Positions 1 through 10,645 of a stretch of 64,000 nt of DNA are shown here, piece by piece. The position numbers were made by a program, and so were the translations under genes. How positions within the stretch are numbered: position 1 is the stretch's first letter; each line of letters begins with the position of its first letter. The notes under the pieces are model-generated. The model did not search any database. It had not been told where the DNA came from and saw only the letters and a list, made by a program, of their open reading frames with translations. The stretch is from Smittia aterrima (taxonomy: Eukaryota > Arthropoda > Insecta > Diptera > Chironomidae). The stretch lies in assembly GCA_033063855.1 (NCBI GenBank), contig CP093831.1, forward strand, positions 20,398,001 through 20,462,000, given 5' to 3'.

Positions 1-1
1 T

Positions 2-1226
2 TATAATTCTGTCAACAGTGATTGTCCCGATCATCTGAATCAGAAGCCGTACGTATCAGCTAACAACTTATGTGGAGATCTCAATCGTGGCAAAATTCCT
101 CGGAACCCAATGAGCCAGAATGTTATGCAGGAAATTTATCCTTTGTGAGTTTCTGATTTTTCAAATCAATTTTGGATAATTTAATTGAATTTTTTTTTAT
201 AGTGAGTTGATTAGAAATCAAACATTAAAATTCTTGTCAAAGACGCTTCCTATTCTCAAAGCTGATGATACTTTGCCAAAGGTTACACAACTGGTGGAGA
301 ATGATTTGATCGATGGAACCAATCAGCGAACATTCCAAGAAGGTGATGAAAGTGCACATGATTTGTATGAATATGAATCACAAATGAACGAAGAGCCGTC
401 GAGAACAAAGCGTCAAGTTGATCCCAACAGAAACTCTAGAAAGTTCTGTGACGGTGGAGGTGTCTTCTGTGCTCTCTACCGTGCAATTCAAGGTGAACCA
501 CTCAGTAGCCAGCTAATTGCTGAAAGACGAGAAGAAGTTGTAGGACAACCTCAAACACAATATCAGGGACCGCCGACTCCATGCCCAGCAAAGGTAATTA
601 AACTATTAAAATTAGTAAAATGTATAATCAAAATGTTTTATCGTAGGTCGAATACGTTACACCAGTCTTCGCAAAGAACTTCCAAGGTAGTTGGCGATAT
701 GTTGTTCAGATTCCGTACGAAGGATATTTCACACAAACAGTTGAAGTCACGAGATGTCTTCAAACAAAGTGTCATTACTTAGGTAAGCATTAAGTTTCAT
801 GCAATAAATGTCATTACGCTTTTTTTTATTCAGATGGTGGTTGCTTAAGTTCGCCTCGCTGGCTTTCGATGCTGGTGGCAGAAATATTCTACCCAACATC
901 AACAGAAGAATATCAAACGAGCACTGCGCCGCCGCTGCAAGACTTCCAGAAGTATCAGGAGTATCTTCAGAAACGAGCTGGCGTAGCATCTATTGAGACT
1001 GCAAAGAACAAACAGTCGCAAATTTGCGACGGGCATGACGAGATTGGTTGTTTTCAAATTCGTAAGTTTTTTTCCTTTTTGATTCTGCTTTTACATGACA
1101 CTAACTCGAATTAATATTTTAGGTCTCTATTACGACTGGTTCCTCGTTCCTGGGTCTTGCAAGTGTTGGAGACCGGATTATTTCGCGAAGTATGTGAAAA
1201 AACGGCCAGTCACTCCAGAACTTTAA
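2..1226 (+). CDS. Spaetzle-family cystine-knot ligand (5' partial)
   Basis: Secreted neurotrophin-like ligand precursor for Toll-type receptors. Visible exons are 2-144, 203-593, 647-782, 834-1061 and 1123-1226 (stop TAA), joined in frame by GT/AG introns of 51-61 nt; the start codon and signal peptide lie left of the window. A furin-type site RTKR lies just before the conserved segment with motif FCALYRAIQGE. The C-terminal cystine-knot domain includes VVQIPYEGYFTQTVEVTRC, CHYLDGGCLSSPRW and ends with DWFLVPGSCKCW. Between the knot halves is a roughly 35-residue Thr/Gln-rich insertion. The motifs place it in the Spz3/4/6 type rather than Spz1 or Spz5, but I cannot say which paralogue. It ends about 110 bp from the convergent Orc1 stop. 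Confidence 0.9.
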
Positions 1227-1339
1227 AAAATAATTTAAAATAAGCTTATTTTTTACAACTTTTTTTATTCAATGAAATACAAAATTAATGATAAGAGATG
1301 TTAAGTTTGCTTAGACTCGAAATTTCTCCAGTCCATACT

Positions 1340-2885
1340 CTAATGACTTTGATTGCGCAATTGAGTTGCAAAATAGAAATCGTCGGGAGAGATGTTAAGC
1401 AATATCTTTTGATAAATGTCTGTGCGTGTGTGTTCGCATATCAAAAGACGACAAGATCCGAGACGACTAGAGATCTGCAATGCCATACTTGCTGTAATAA
1501 GTTGAAGACCGTTGAGAGTAGCGAGAGCCTTAAGTTGGTTATAGACTCCTCGAAAAATAACTTCTTCGATTCCTGTTCGCTCCACTTCGATACAAACTGC
1601 TTGCAAGAAGAGTTTCTCCATCTTAGAGCATGCTTTGATTGCTCGAACTTTCGTACTTGAGATCATTTCATTCAGTGCTTGTTGAATGTTATCCATCAAC
1701 ACCGAATTGTCTTCTGAATTAACTTCAGCGATTTCTGATGCTCTACGGCAAATATCCAAAGCTCTGCGAGCATCTCCTGATAGTGCAGCTACTTTTCTTG
1801 AAATCAATTGAATACCATCGCTGCTAAAAGTTGACAAACCAGTGAGTCTTGATGTGACAATCTCTTGAAGTTGTCTGAATGAATACGGTTGGAAAGTCAA
1901 TCGAGTTAATCCTAATCGTGAAGCGACTTTTCCCATGAAGACTCTTTCGGGCAAATCCATAGTGTTTGCTATGGTTACAACAACGAGTTTAGATCCATTA
2001 AGATTCGGCCAGTTGAGCAGATTGTAAACGACATCCTTAAAAAAAAGTTTACAAAGTATAAAGAGAATTGGAAACTTAGTTTAAACTCACCTGTCGCTTG
2101 TTGCACAAGATGTCTAGCTCGTCAACCACCAGAATTGTCGTATTGCTTCTGGGCGATGGCGTGATGAACATTTTGTCTAATTTATCGTATGCTTGTTCCC
2201 AAGGTATTGTTTTTCCCTTCAACTGACGATATATTTCAACATATGCTTTTCGAGGCTCTGTGATTCGCATTCCGTTTATCTCAACAAAGTCAAAATCTGG
2301 AAGATTCTTCTTCTCTGACTCGGCTTTGAGTGCTCTTATTACTCCTGTTGTCGTTGCAGTTTTGCCTGTTCCAGGAACACCCGAAATATAAATGCAACCT
2401 CCGATTCCATCAGTTAGGTGACCTTCGAGGAATGAGAAAATCTCTTCAAATTCTCTCTCACGACACGGAAGTGATTTTGGAACTGCTGACACATGAAGTG
2501 CCTTACGTGCCATTGCAAGATCGCTTTTTCCTTCGTCGGTTTCTTGCGACATTTGAAGGCGCTGCGCGAACTGAATGCTTCGTCTTGGTGTGTTATTCTT
2601 TGCAGTGGATGGCGTTTTTAAGATGCTTTTTCGTCGTTGATTCATTTTTGGTGTCTTTGGAGTTTGATTTTCAGACTGATCTTTTAAGAATAAAGTTTTT
2701 CTTGAAGGTGTTTCTTCTTTCTTAGTTTTCGGAGTTTTTGTCGGTGTTATATTATCATTATCATGTTGACGTTTAAGAATGTTAGATTCATCTTCGATTG
2801 GACTTAAATGAACTTTCCACTTCCCATGAGGGCTGTTTAACTTATCAACAGAAACTCTCTTCATCTTCAGAACTATTTTTCCCAT
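1340..2885 (-). CDS. Orc1: Origin recognition complex subunit 1, short form lacking BAH
   Basis: AAA+ ATPase subunit that loads the replicative helicase at origins. Two exons: 2885-2091 and 2035-1340, with a 55-nt intron; predicted protein about 496 residues. Residues about 50-125 are a Lys/Ser/Thr-Pro-rich tail with several TPKTPK-like CDK-type sites. The AAA+ core begins near 140 with LPCREREFEEI; Walker A is GVPGTGKT (about 170-177), Walker B is VVDELD (about 253-258), and sensor/arginine-finger segments follow (MDLPERV, SRLGLTRL, ALSGDARRALDICRRA), then a winged-helix region. The match to metazoan ORC1, rather than CDC6, is strong. Fly and human ORC1 are about 860-920 residues with an N-terminal BAH domain; none is encoded here. 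The first ATG in the frame is at 2885, and no clear upstream splice acceptor exists before the divergent nito promoter. Confidence 0.92.
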
Positions 2886-2933
2886 TTTCAATTTCAATTT
2901 GTTTTTACGAGTTTTGGCGGGAGTTTAAGTCGA

Positions 2934-2947
2934 CCACCAGGTGGCGT
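2934..2947 (+). promoter_or_regulatory. CTCF-like binding motif
   Basis: The sequence CCACCAGGTGGCGT matches the widely used CTCF core consensus CCASYAGRKGGCRS at 13 of 14 positions. It lies between two divergent genes, 49 bp upstream of the Orc1 ATG, a typical location for insulator or architectural protein binding in flies. Binding itself is inference. Confidence 0.45.
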
Positions 2948-2972
2948 CTTAATTTTGATCCAGAAGAGGGGA

Positions 2973-3365
2973 ATGCGTCTAACTTGCAATACGGATTTGA
3001 CTGATGAAGATTACACTTCGGATTTGAAAGAAGTCAGAAAAAAGAATTCAGACTGTGAGTGAATATAAAAGAGTCAGCATCATTTATTTCGTTATAAAAA
3101 GTATATTTAGTTCAATAAGTATCTTGGTGATGAAGTGGTTATGAAATTTTGAGCGAAATCATTCAAGAGACTTTGGTATTTCTAAAACTTTGAAAATGAA
3201 AAATGCTGCACGAAAATTCCACCATCTTTGTTTTAAAATGGCAGATCTTTAAAAGAAATTGAATAGTTTAAGTGATTCACAATAGTAAATAAATACTTTT
3301 GGTTTATTTTGGTTTTAGGCGATCAACTGGAAATTAAAAAGAAACAAGAAGTGCTGGAAGTTTAA
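2973..3365 (+). CDS. Spliced upstream reading frame in the nito leader
   Basis: An ATG at 2973 opens a frame that, after removing the predicted leader intron (3056-3318), reads in frame across the junction and stops at TAA 3363-3365, 21 nt before the nito ATG. The 42-residue product is very charged (Asp/Glu/Lys-rich) and resembles no family I know. It may be a translation-regulating uORF, or merely an open frame by chance. Confidence 0.3.
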
Positions 3366-3386
3366 GAGCATCAATAGATTAACAAT

Positions 3387-5528
3387 ATGAAACGTTCATC
3401 TTCTCGTGAGTCTTTGCCGTTGGCTAGATCTAAACGCCGTCATGGGCGATCTCCAAGTCCTCCTCGCTATGGTCGATCTCCGAGTTATGGATCACCTCCT
3501 CGGGACAAATACGCTGCCATTGCGCATACGTACAAAGTTTTATGTGTCTCAGCATTGCATCCAAAAGCAAATGATGAGCACATCAAGGAAACTTTATATC
3601 ATGAGTTCAAGAAGTATGGTGACTTTAACATTCGACTGAGCTTAGATGAAAGCCGAGAGAGGATCGCTTACGTTTGTTTTCGTACGTCAGAAGATGCCCG
3701 TGCAGCAAAACTTGCAAAGCCACGAATTTTGATTTACGAGAAAGTTGCTTTAGTTGAGCCGGTGTACGAAAGAACTCGGCCTAGATCAATAAGTCCTCCC
3801 GATTACGATAGATCTCATCATTATGCACGTTCACCAGGGGCTGATCGATATCATCGCCGCCCACAAGCCGAGCATCATCATCCTCATTACGAACGTTATG
3901 CACCGAGTCATGGACATGAGTTCAGACCAGAATTTAGACCAGTTATGCATTCCGAATACATGCAGCCGAGAGGTCCACCTCATCACGCTCACCATCACGC
4001 TCCACATCATTATGCACCTCGTCCATATATTCCTCGTCCAAGAATTCCATATGAGAAACCCGAGAACAAGAAGGATAAATTCCCTAATTACTTGCAACAT
4101 GTTTTGCCCGAAGAAGATCCTCTAGCAACGAGAACTTTGTTTGCTGGAAATTTGGAAATCAATATTTCCGATGACGAGTTGAAAAGAATTTTCGGCAAAT
4201 ACGGAATTGTTGAAGATATTGATATCAAGCGTCCACCTCCTGGAACTGGAAATGCATTCGCTTTTGTGCGTTATCAAACGCTCGATATGGCTCATCGCGC
4301 TAAGGTAGAATTATCTGGCCAATACATCGGTAAATTTCAATGCAAAATTGGATATGGAAAGGCGACTCCAACAACTCGAATTTGGGTTGGAGGTTTGGGT
4401 GCTTGGACAAGTTCTGTTCAATTAGAAGGAGAGTTCGACAGGTTCGGTGCCATTAAAAAGATTGAATACACTAAAGGCGATACACAGGCCTTCATTCAGT
4501 ACGAGACGATTGATGCCGCTACTGCGGCAGTTAAAGAAATGCGTGGCTTCCCTCTTGGAGGCGCTGACAAAAAATTAAGAATTGATTTTGCTGACTCAGG
4601 AGAGCCTGCTCCATTTAAACCAGCCGCTGAGACTCCAAGCTACTCTGAATATCGAAAGGACTATAGTTACGAAGGAGCTCCAGCTTATGAAGATCCACAT
4701 CATTCTCACCATCCACCATATGTTTCAAGCTATGCGCCACGACCATATCGAGGAAGAGGTCGCGGATCTTTCAGAGGATCTTATCGAGGATCTTATCATT
4801 CTGCCCACGCTATTGATCATCGTCAAATCCCAAGCGAAGATGATTGGAGACGACCACCACATGATATTGAATACAGCGAGCCTTATCGTTCTCGTCGCAT
4901 GTCGCCGCCAACACGTCAGCCTGGCGTCGATCGATCCCGCTCTCGATCTCCAAAACGTCATAGCTTGGACTCTGACTCGGATAGCGCAAACAATCGTCTT
5001 GGAGCTCTCCGAACCTTGCCAGAAATTGCAAGAAAATCGTCTACTCGTTGGGAGGGATCATTGATTTTAAAGAGCTCTCTTTTCCCAGCCAAGTTCCACT
5101 TGACCGATGGTGACAGTGACATAGTTGATAGCTTGATGAAGGACGAAAATGGCACAAGGAACTTACGCATTACTCAACGTTTACGATTAGATCAACCGAA
5201 ACTTGAAGATGTTCAAAAGAGAATTTCTACGTCTTCGTCCCATGCTATTTTCCTTGGCATGGCAGGATCGACTTCTTCCATCACAACAGACGATCCAAAT
5301 GTTCAGACAAGACCATTGCGTAACTTGGTCTCTTACTTAAAGCAAAAGGAAGCAGCTGGTGTCATCTCTTTGCTTAACAAAGAAACTGAAGCAACGGGAG
5401 TCTTGTACGTCTTCCCACCTTGCGACTTCTCGACTGAGTTGCTTAAGCGTTCTTGTCATGGAGTTACTGATGAAGGCTTAAAGGAAGATCATTTGATGAT
5501 CGCTGTTGTTCGAGGCGGAACCGCCTAA
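3387..5528 (+). CDS. nito: Spenito (RBM15-type split-ends protein)
   Basis: RNA-binding adaptor of the nuclear m6A methyltransferase complex, also involved in sex determination splicing and Wnt signalling in flies. Uninterrupted 713-residue coding exon. N-terminal Arg/Ser-rich segment (1-40); three RRMs at about 47-126, 248-324 (RNP motif FAFVRYQT) and 330-403 (RNP2 IWVGGL); a His/Pro/Tyr-rich linker at 145-220; an RG/RGS-rich patch at 450-475; and a C-terminal SPOC domain at about 552-712 beginning TRWEGSLILKS and containing GVLYVFPPCDFS. Domain order and size fit small SPEN proteins (RBM15/nito) rather than giant split ends. The start ATG begins the conserved Arg/Ser-rich N-terminus. Confidence 0.97.
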   Translation: MKRSSSRESLPLARSKRRHGRSPSPPRYGRSPSYGSPPRDKYAAIAHTYKVLCVSALHPKANDEHIKETLYHEFKKYGDFNIRLSLDESRERIAYVCFRTSEDARAAKLAKPRILIYEKVALVEPVYERTRPRSISPPDYDRSHHYARSPGADRYHRRPQAEHHHPHYERYAPSHGHEFRPEFRPVMHSEYMQPRGPPHHAHHHAPHHYAPRPYIPRPRIPYEKPENKKDKFPNYLQHVLPEEDPLATRTLFAGNLEINISDDELKRIFGKYGIVEDIDIKRPPPGTGNAFAFVRYQTLDMAHRAKVELSGQYIGKFQCKIGYGKATPTTRIWVGGLGAWTSSVQLEGEFDRFGAIKKIEYTKGDTQAFIQYETIDAATAAVKEMRGFPLGGADKKLRIDFADSGEPAPFKPAAETPSYSEYRKDYSYEGAPAYEDPHHSHHPPYVSSYAPRPYRGRGRGSFRGSYRGSYHSAHAIDHRQIPSEDDWRRPPHDIEYSEPYRSRRMSPPTRQPGVDRSRSRSPKRHSLDSDSDSANNRLGALRTLPEIARKSSTRWEGSLILKSSLFPAKFHLTDGDSDIVDSLMKDENGTRNLRITQRLRLDQPKLEDVQKRISTSSSHAIFLGMAGSTSSITTDDPNVQTRPLRNLVSYLKQKEAAGVISLLNKETEATGVLYVFPPCDFSTELLKRSCHGVTDEGLKEDHLMIAVVRGGTA

Positions 5529-6720
5529 GATGTAAGATTCATCAAAATTTCAAGCATTAATATTTTCCCTTCCTCCTTTAATTAAATTTTCTCCCTCTAG
5601 GAATCAAAAATAATATTTGCAAAATAATTGATAGTCGCATAAGAAAATGATACGATGCGTGGTGCAAACACGTGAAAAGTTTAATCCTTGAAATGAAATA
5701 AGTTTACAGTACATATTTTAAGTACATATTACACATATATAGTTGTTTGCCCGTCAAGACATCGGTGAAGTGTTGGATGCTGAACAGCCTCTGAGTGCAA
5801 CAAGAAGTTCAATAGCCGTTTGTGAAATTTATGGTAGAGGCGACGGAGCAGTGAAGATCAGTTTTGCATATCGATCATTGACATCGATATCATATTTTAT
5901 AAATCTTGAATCCTATTCTGTGTAAAAATTTAAGAAATATTTTGGAAAATGACATAAACGAGTATTTCAAAATATTAACGTGAAAACAAGAGATAAGAAG
6001 AAAATATGCTGGAAATGTGGAGTTGGAGTGTCAATGATCAGTTGGTGGTTTCAAGACAAAACTTCTTTATAGAATGACTTGCAAAGTTGTGTTTTCATCA
6101 GCTAAATTAGTTCGGTGCGAACTCTTAATTTGTGTATTAGTTAGTTGGGCCTCCCAGTGCATTGATTATTTCAAAAATCATTTGGGGAAAAGTTGTGATC
6201 AAAAAAGTTTTTGACCAATTTCAAAGTTGCAAAAAGTTTTTAAATCTATTGTGAATGGCGACGAATGGCCGGCAACTTTAAATACAAATTAGCATTTGTT
6301 GTAAACTTTTGCATGATTCAATGATTCTTCAACTTCTAATGCGTATTGAAGGGTTGCCACTCTCTCTTTTCAAAATCAATGTTTTCATTGTCTATAAAGA
6401 TGATGGTTGATAGTGTGACAGTGGTTAGAGTTTCAGTTTTATTTGAAAACCAAATTTGTGAATTTGCTGAGAAAATATTACTCAATGTATAAGTTGAAAA
6501 AGATCGAGATTTTTAAATAACGACAACTAAATGTACTCTCAATGGTATCAAGCATCGATGAATTAAAAGATAAATAATAAAATTTTAGAACATAATTGTG
6601 GATCGTGAATTTGTGATTTCAGTGAAGGAAAATGTTCATCGTGAAATTAAAAAGAAGACACTTGTTTCTTGGTTTGTGATAGAAGTTGGTAAGAAAAAGA
6701 AATCACACTTTATTGAACTT
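5529..6720. other. Convergent 3' region between nito and IntS9
   Basis: About 1.2 kb with no convincing coding exon. It should contain the nito 3' UTR. A possible short 3'-UTR intron (GT at 5532, CTCTAG near 5600) is visible but unsupported. AT-rich, no repeat recognised. Confidence 0.5.
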
Positions 6721-9009
6721 TTAAAATTTGTTCATACAAGTCATTAGAATATCGCGAATTTTCAGTCTGCAGCTTTGCTTTCCTTCGCAAATGAGATGAG
6801 TTCCTTTTTCTGAGATATTTATCTCGATATCCTCACTCAAGAGTTTAATTTGAGTCAGAGCGCCGTCAGTTTCGGTCGAATGCATGATTTTGATGTCTGT
6901 TATTCCTTCTTGCTTAATCTTTTTTAAAAACAAGTCAATATCCATTAGTCCATATTCGAAGGTGACTTGCTTCTTGAAGAAACTATTGACGAGTTGATTT
7001 GGAATTCCCTCAACACTCTCATCACATTTCTTAATATTATGAACGTTGTCCTTTACCTCTAGGAACCCGGAGAACGGAGAAAATTTAACACCGTTGAGAA
7101 CTTCTTGGGGAGCGATGGTTAGAGCAACTTCAGGATCGATGAAAACCTTGCTTTTCTTTCGTTTCAATGGCAAATTAATGCATTCACCGCATTTAAATGT
7201 AATCGTTTGTTTGGCCTACAAAAAAAGTTTGTCAAAGGATGAAGTTTTCAATAATTTTAAGTCGTAAACTTACAATTTGTCGATCAATCACAAGCTCTTC
7301 TCGGTGTGGCGAAACTTTAGGCGGATGTGTGTAGACTTTTGGAATAACAAGAACCTCTGGTTTTAACTCTTTGATCATCTTGTTAGCTTGAGAGAAATTC
7401 AGTGATGTTTCGATGGGACAGTAAAGAACTTTCATGCTTAGAGGGTGATAAGGAGCCAGAGCTTGAAGAAACGGGAAATCCGGTTCTGTGAAAATGATTG
7501 TGTGATTGGGATTAGAGCCATAGAGCTCAATAAGATGAACTATATCTCCAAAGCGCAAACTTGGATGTCCAGTGAAGATAACGCATGGCTAAAAAATAAT
7601 AAAATGAATTTGGTTTTGTTATAATTACAGTTAGGTTTTAAACTTCTCACCTGACGAAATTCAGCACTGAACCCTTCAGAGAAGATGTGTTTGAAGAACT
7701 TCAATCTTCCGTTCTTAACCAGATTTGCATGAGGAAAAGGCTCGTCGGGAATGTAAACCTTATTTTGTTTTGTGCTCGACAACCATTCAGCAAGAATGTT
7801 TGAATAGGCGAGAGAGTGTTCGGCCACCGGTGATATGAAGAACATAGGAATCGTGGACAAGCCACTCTCATCAAGTCTTTGTGATAGAATTTCGAATAGG
7901 TCGTAAATGACACCAGATGGATAGCAAGGAATTAAAACTGTTCCATTGTTACGCAATGTTAAAACTATCAAAGGAAATAAAAGCAAATTAGAATTGTTAT
8001 CATTATTTGCATTTGTTTTTCTTACCAACGTTCAAGCATAACTCGCCCAGAATTGCATCAGGATTTATGTGCGGAGCTTGCGTTAATCCCGACATGATGA
8101 CAACGTCAGAGTTTTTCAGTGAATTTTGATTAATAGGCTTCGCTTGTGTTGTAAGTGTTGATGATCCACTAATATAACTTATTTTCTCCAGTCCTGTTGT
8201 CATTATCCAATTGGCAGAGCCCAAACAAAAGCCGGAAGAAATTGGTGAAATTTCTAGTGCACCAAAGACGTCTATCTTTTGATCGAAACCAGCAATGTGA
8301 ACTCTTGCAAGTGACTTTTGTACGTCGTCAATGTCAAAAAGTTTCTTCCATTTCAAAGGACTAAGCTCCAGACTCAAATTATTCAGGTTGTGAAGTTCGC
8401 GGAACTCCTTCCATTTGACTGCTTGATTAGCTTTCGGAGATATTCCAACAAATTCGAGAAGCTCTTCAAGAAAGAATTTTCCAATCTGGAGAGTTGGCTC
8501 CGTTGCATAAACGACTCCTTTGAAGTTTGTTTTTTCAGTGATGTATGGAAGTGCAAGCATATTTAAATAATTTGAGATGAGGATCACGTCGATTTCACCA
8601 AAGTCGATTATTTTTTCCATTGGTGGTTGGAACTCAGGAGCTGAATCGATGAATACATGATTTCCAGACTTTTTGAGCTCTCCATCAATCTGATTTTCGT
8701 TGACGCGCGGATGATTCCAGGTGGGGCAAGAAGAAAATTTCGAGCTTTGTACAAGAGGCAACGGAAGAAAGTTCAGTATCGGTTCCATGACAAGACCTTC
8801 AAAAAAATTATGTTTTGTTAATTCTAAACAAGTGAAAGCATTCGCATAATTACCGCAGTCGAGCATCACTGTTATTGAATTGAAAGTAACAACATAACAC
8901 GAATGGACCGGATCATTGCTTAAGCAGTACTTGAAAGAAAATAATGAAATGCAATTTATTAAATCAGTTTCGGCGTTATTGAGACAGATCAAACACTTAC
9001 AAACTTCAT
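6721..9009 (-). CDS. IntS9: Integrator complex subunit 9
   Basis: Catalytically inactive metallo-beta-lactamase/beta-CASP partner of IntS11 in the Integrator complex, which cleaves snRNA and paused nascent transcripts. Exons: 9009-9001, 8929-8854, 8796-8026, 7964-7651, 7588-7274, 7215-6721; about 660 residues, the usual length (human 658). The protein begins MKFYCLS with the first three residues alone in exon 1. Recognisable segments include ITVMLDCG, ILNFLPLPLV, VILISNYLNMLALPYITE, YATEPTLQIGK, LIPCYPSGVIYDL, FTGHPSLRFGD and IFTEPDF, in the same order as human INTS9. The C-terminal domain that pairs with IntS11 is present. Splice junctions restore the family alignment exactly. Confidence 0.97.
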
Positions 9010-9302
9010 TTTCAACTTTTCAAATTTATTTTTCTGTTTTCAATGTTTATGGATTTCGCAGGAATCGCAGTTTCGCCTCCCAAAAAATATTTGAATCATC
9101 CGTCTAACGGCAAAAAAAATTTAGGTAAATTAAACTTATAATAAGAACTGAGTGAAGTTATTTCACTTTCAACATTCGTTAAGGTAACATATTTGTTCGC
9201 ACTATTTCTTTCTATTATTATTTTTGATTTTTTCACTTTTTTTTTTAGATTTACGCTTTGTAAACAATTAAAGTATCAGTGAAGAGGAGAAAATCGACTA
9301 AC

Positions 9303-9530
9303 ATGGATCAATTGGATTATTTCTCACGCTTTCTTGGCATTCCTGAGATGATCTTTCAGTGACAAAGACACGCTAACAGTTTCAGAAGTCGGTCCAACTT
9401 ACTACAACTTCGTCGCATCGTCGAAAGTTCTCATGGAAAACATAAAAGTTGTTTTTGACATTATCAGTTCATTGGATCCAGAAGATATCGATTTGCATCT
9501 CATGTTCATACTTTTTAACAAAAACAACAA
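9303..9530 (+). pseudogene. Short broken reading frame, possible gene remnant
   Basis: An ATG at 9303 in good context opens 19 codons ending at TGA 9360. Shifting by one base (from 9361) the frame continues open for about 55 more codons with coding-like composition before an AATAAA-containing tail near 9529. The joined product would be well below 100 residues. The segment around IPEMIF followed by an L-x-V strand weakly recalls the start of TIP41-like proteins, but I do not consider that an identification. It could be a decayed gene copy, a sequencing-error frameshift, or chance. Confidence 0.3.
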
Positions 9531-9569
9531 TAAATACTTTTTATTGATAACAACATTAATCCAAATAAC

Positions 9570-10229
9570 TTATCCGAAACTTTCCTTGTGAGCTGTATGC
9601 AAAGTTAAGTATAATTTTAAGTCTCCAAGCCATTTCTCGTTCTTCTCGTAAAGAGAAATATCAGTACGATAGTCTCCAGAAGCGAAAAACGAGACGATCC
9701 TCCCCAAGCCCATTGTTACGTTTCTTATTATGAAGTCCTACATGAAATAACAATTTTTATAAGTAAATAACACTAATTTTTAAAAACTTACGCTATAAGG
9801 ACACTTGTGAACGACGTCCGGAAAATATTCTTAAAGGTCAAACAGTTACACACCAGCATAAACATGAAGAAGAAGAAGAATTTCACCTGAAAGAATTTCG
9901 AAAAGGGTTTTGGCCAATGCATTTTTGTTGGCTTGTTCCATCATCTCACACCATTCAATAATTGGCGTGTGCAAAGCATCACGATACATTGTTCCGTATT
10001 TGAAATTCATGTTAATTTTAACGAAAAATTGTCTAAGCGGTTTCCTGATAATAGCTTTAAAATTAATTGTAGAAATTGTTCGACTGTAAGATTTCGCGTA
10101 GCAGGTATAATTTGGAAAGACAATTTCCGTCGACAAATTGCACTTTAAGCTCTTGAAATAAACTGGAGATAAATTGTGATTCTGACATAAAATCGTTGAA
10201 ATAAATAATGTGACACAAACAGACTTCAT
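9570..10229 (-). CDS. Secreted DUF1091 (DM8) family protein
   Basis: Small secreted protein of the large insect DUF1091 family, related in fold to MD-2-like lipid-binding proteins; some members (CheA/CheB) act in fly taste and pheromone detection. Exons 10229-9887, 9829-9792 and 9737-9570, about 182 residues. A signal peptide (MKSVCVTLFISTILC) is followed by a Cys-containing N-terminus (FPNYTCYAKSYSRT), the typical IIRKPL strand, PIIEWCEMM, and the family hallmark HKCPYS followed by the I-I-R-N-V strand. The ATG at 10229 is chosen because it starts the signal peptide. It sits next to an odorant receptor, but no functional link can be shown. Confidence 0.8.
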
Positions 10230-10361
10230 CACTTCGACCGTTCACTTGAGCAACCACCGGAGAATTGTTTTGAATAGTGAATTTTTAGAAGTCACATACA
10301 GTAGAGTCTAAATTATTTTTAATTTTTTAATATTGTCGAAAGAGATATTATCGAGTAGATA

Positions 10362-10387
10362 GATTCAGGTGAGTTCCTGTAGTAATT
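10362..10387 (+). repeat. Donor-like direct repeat, copy 1
   Basis: Twenty-six bases starting GATTCAGGTGAGTT and ending AGTAATT. Copy 2 is 258 bp downstream with 23 of 26 identical. The CAG|GTGAGT core looks like a splice donor. Confidence 0.5.
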
Positions 10388-10619
10388 GGAATAAGTAGTT
10401 CACAAATTTTTTTTTACCCAGTAATTGATTCTACTTTTACAGTGAAAGGAATTGGAAACTTCGGATTTGGCGAGTTAATTTCCTTACAAAGTTTTTATTT
10501 AAACCTTTTAAAACTCGTGAATTTCTCAAGATTTGTCAATTGAAATCTATTTGTTTATTTATATATGTAGCTTAAAGAAATGACAAGTGATATAAATTTT
10601 ATTTTTCAATATTTGGTGT

Positions 10620-10645
10620 GATTCAGGTGAGTTATTGCAGTAATT
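10620..10645 (+). repeat. Donor-like direct repeat, copy 2
   Basis: Second copy of the repeat at 10362-10387; differences are confined to three bases in the middle. Confidence 0.5.

Larger units (their letters stand above)
2886..3386. promoter_or_regulatory. Shared divergent promoter of Orc1 and nito
   Basis: About 500 bp separates the Orc1 start (minus) from the nito start (plus), so the two genes must share regulatory DNA. On the plus strand a good splice donor (ACT|GTGAGT, GT at 3056) and acceptor (TTTTAG, exon from 3319) indicate a non-coding first nito exon and a 263-nt leader intron. No TATA box is obvious, which fits a housekeeping pair. Confidence 0.6.

Noticed and set aside
5743..5925. 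60-codon plus frame after nito
   Set aside because: It does not begin at an ATG and lies in the likely nito 3' UTR.
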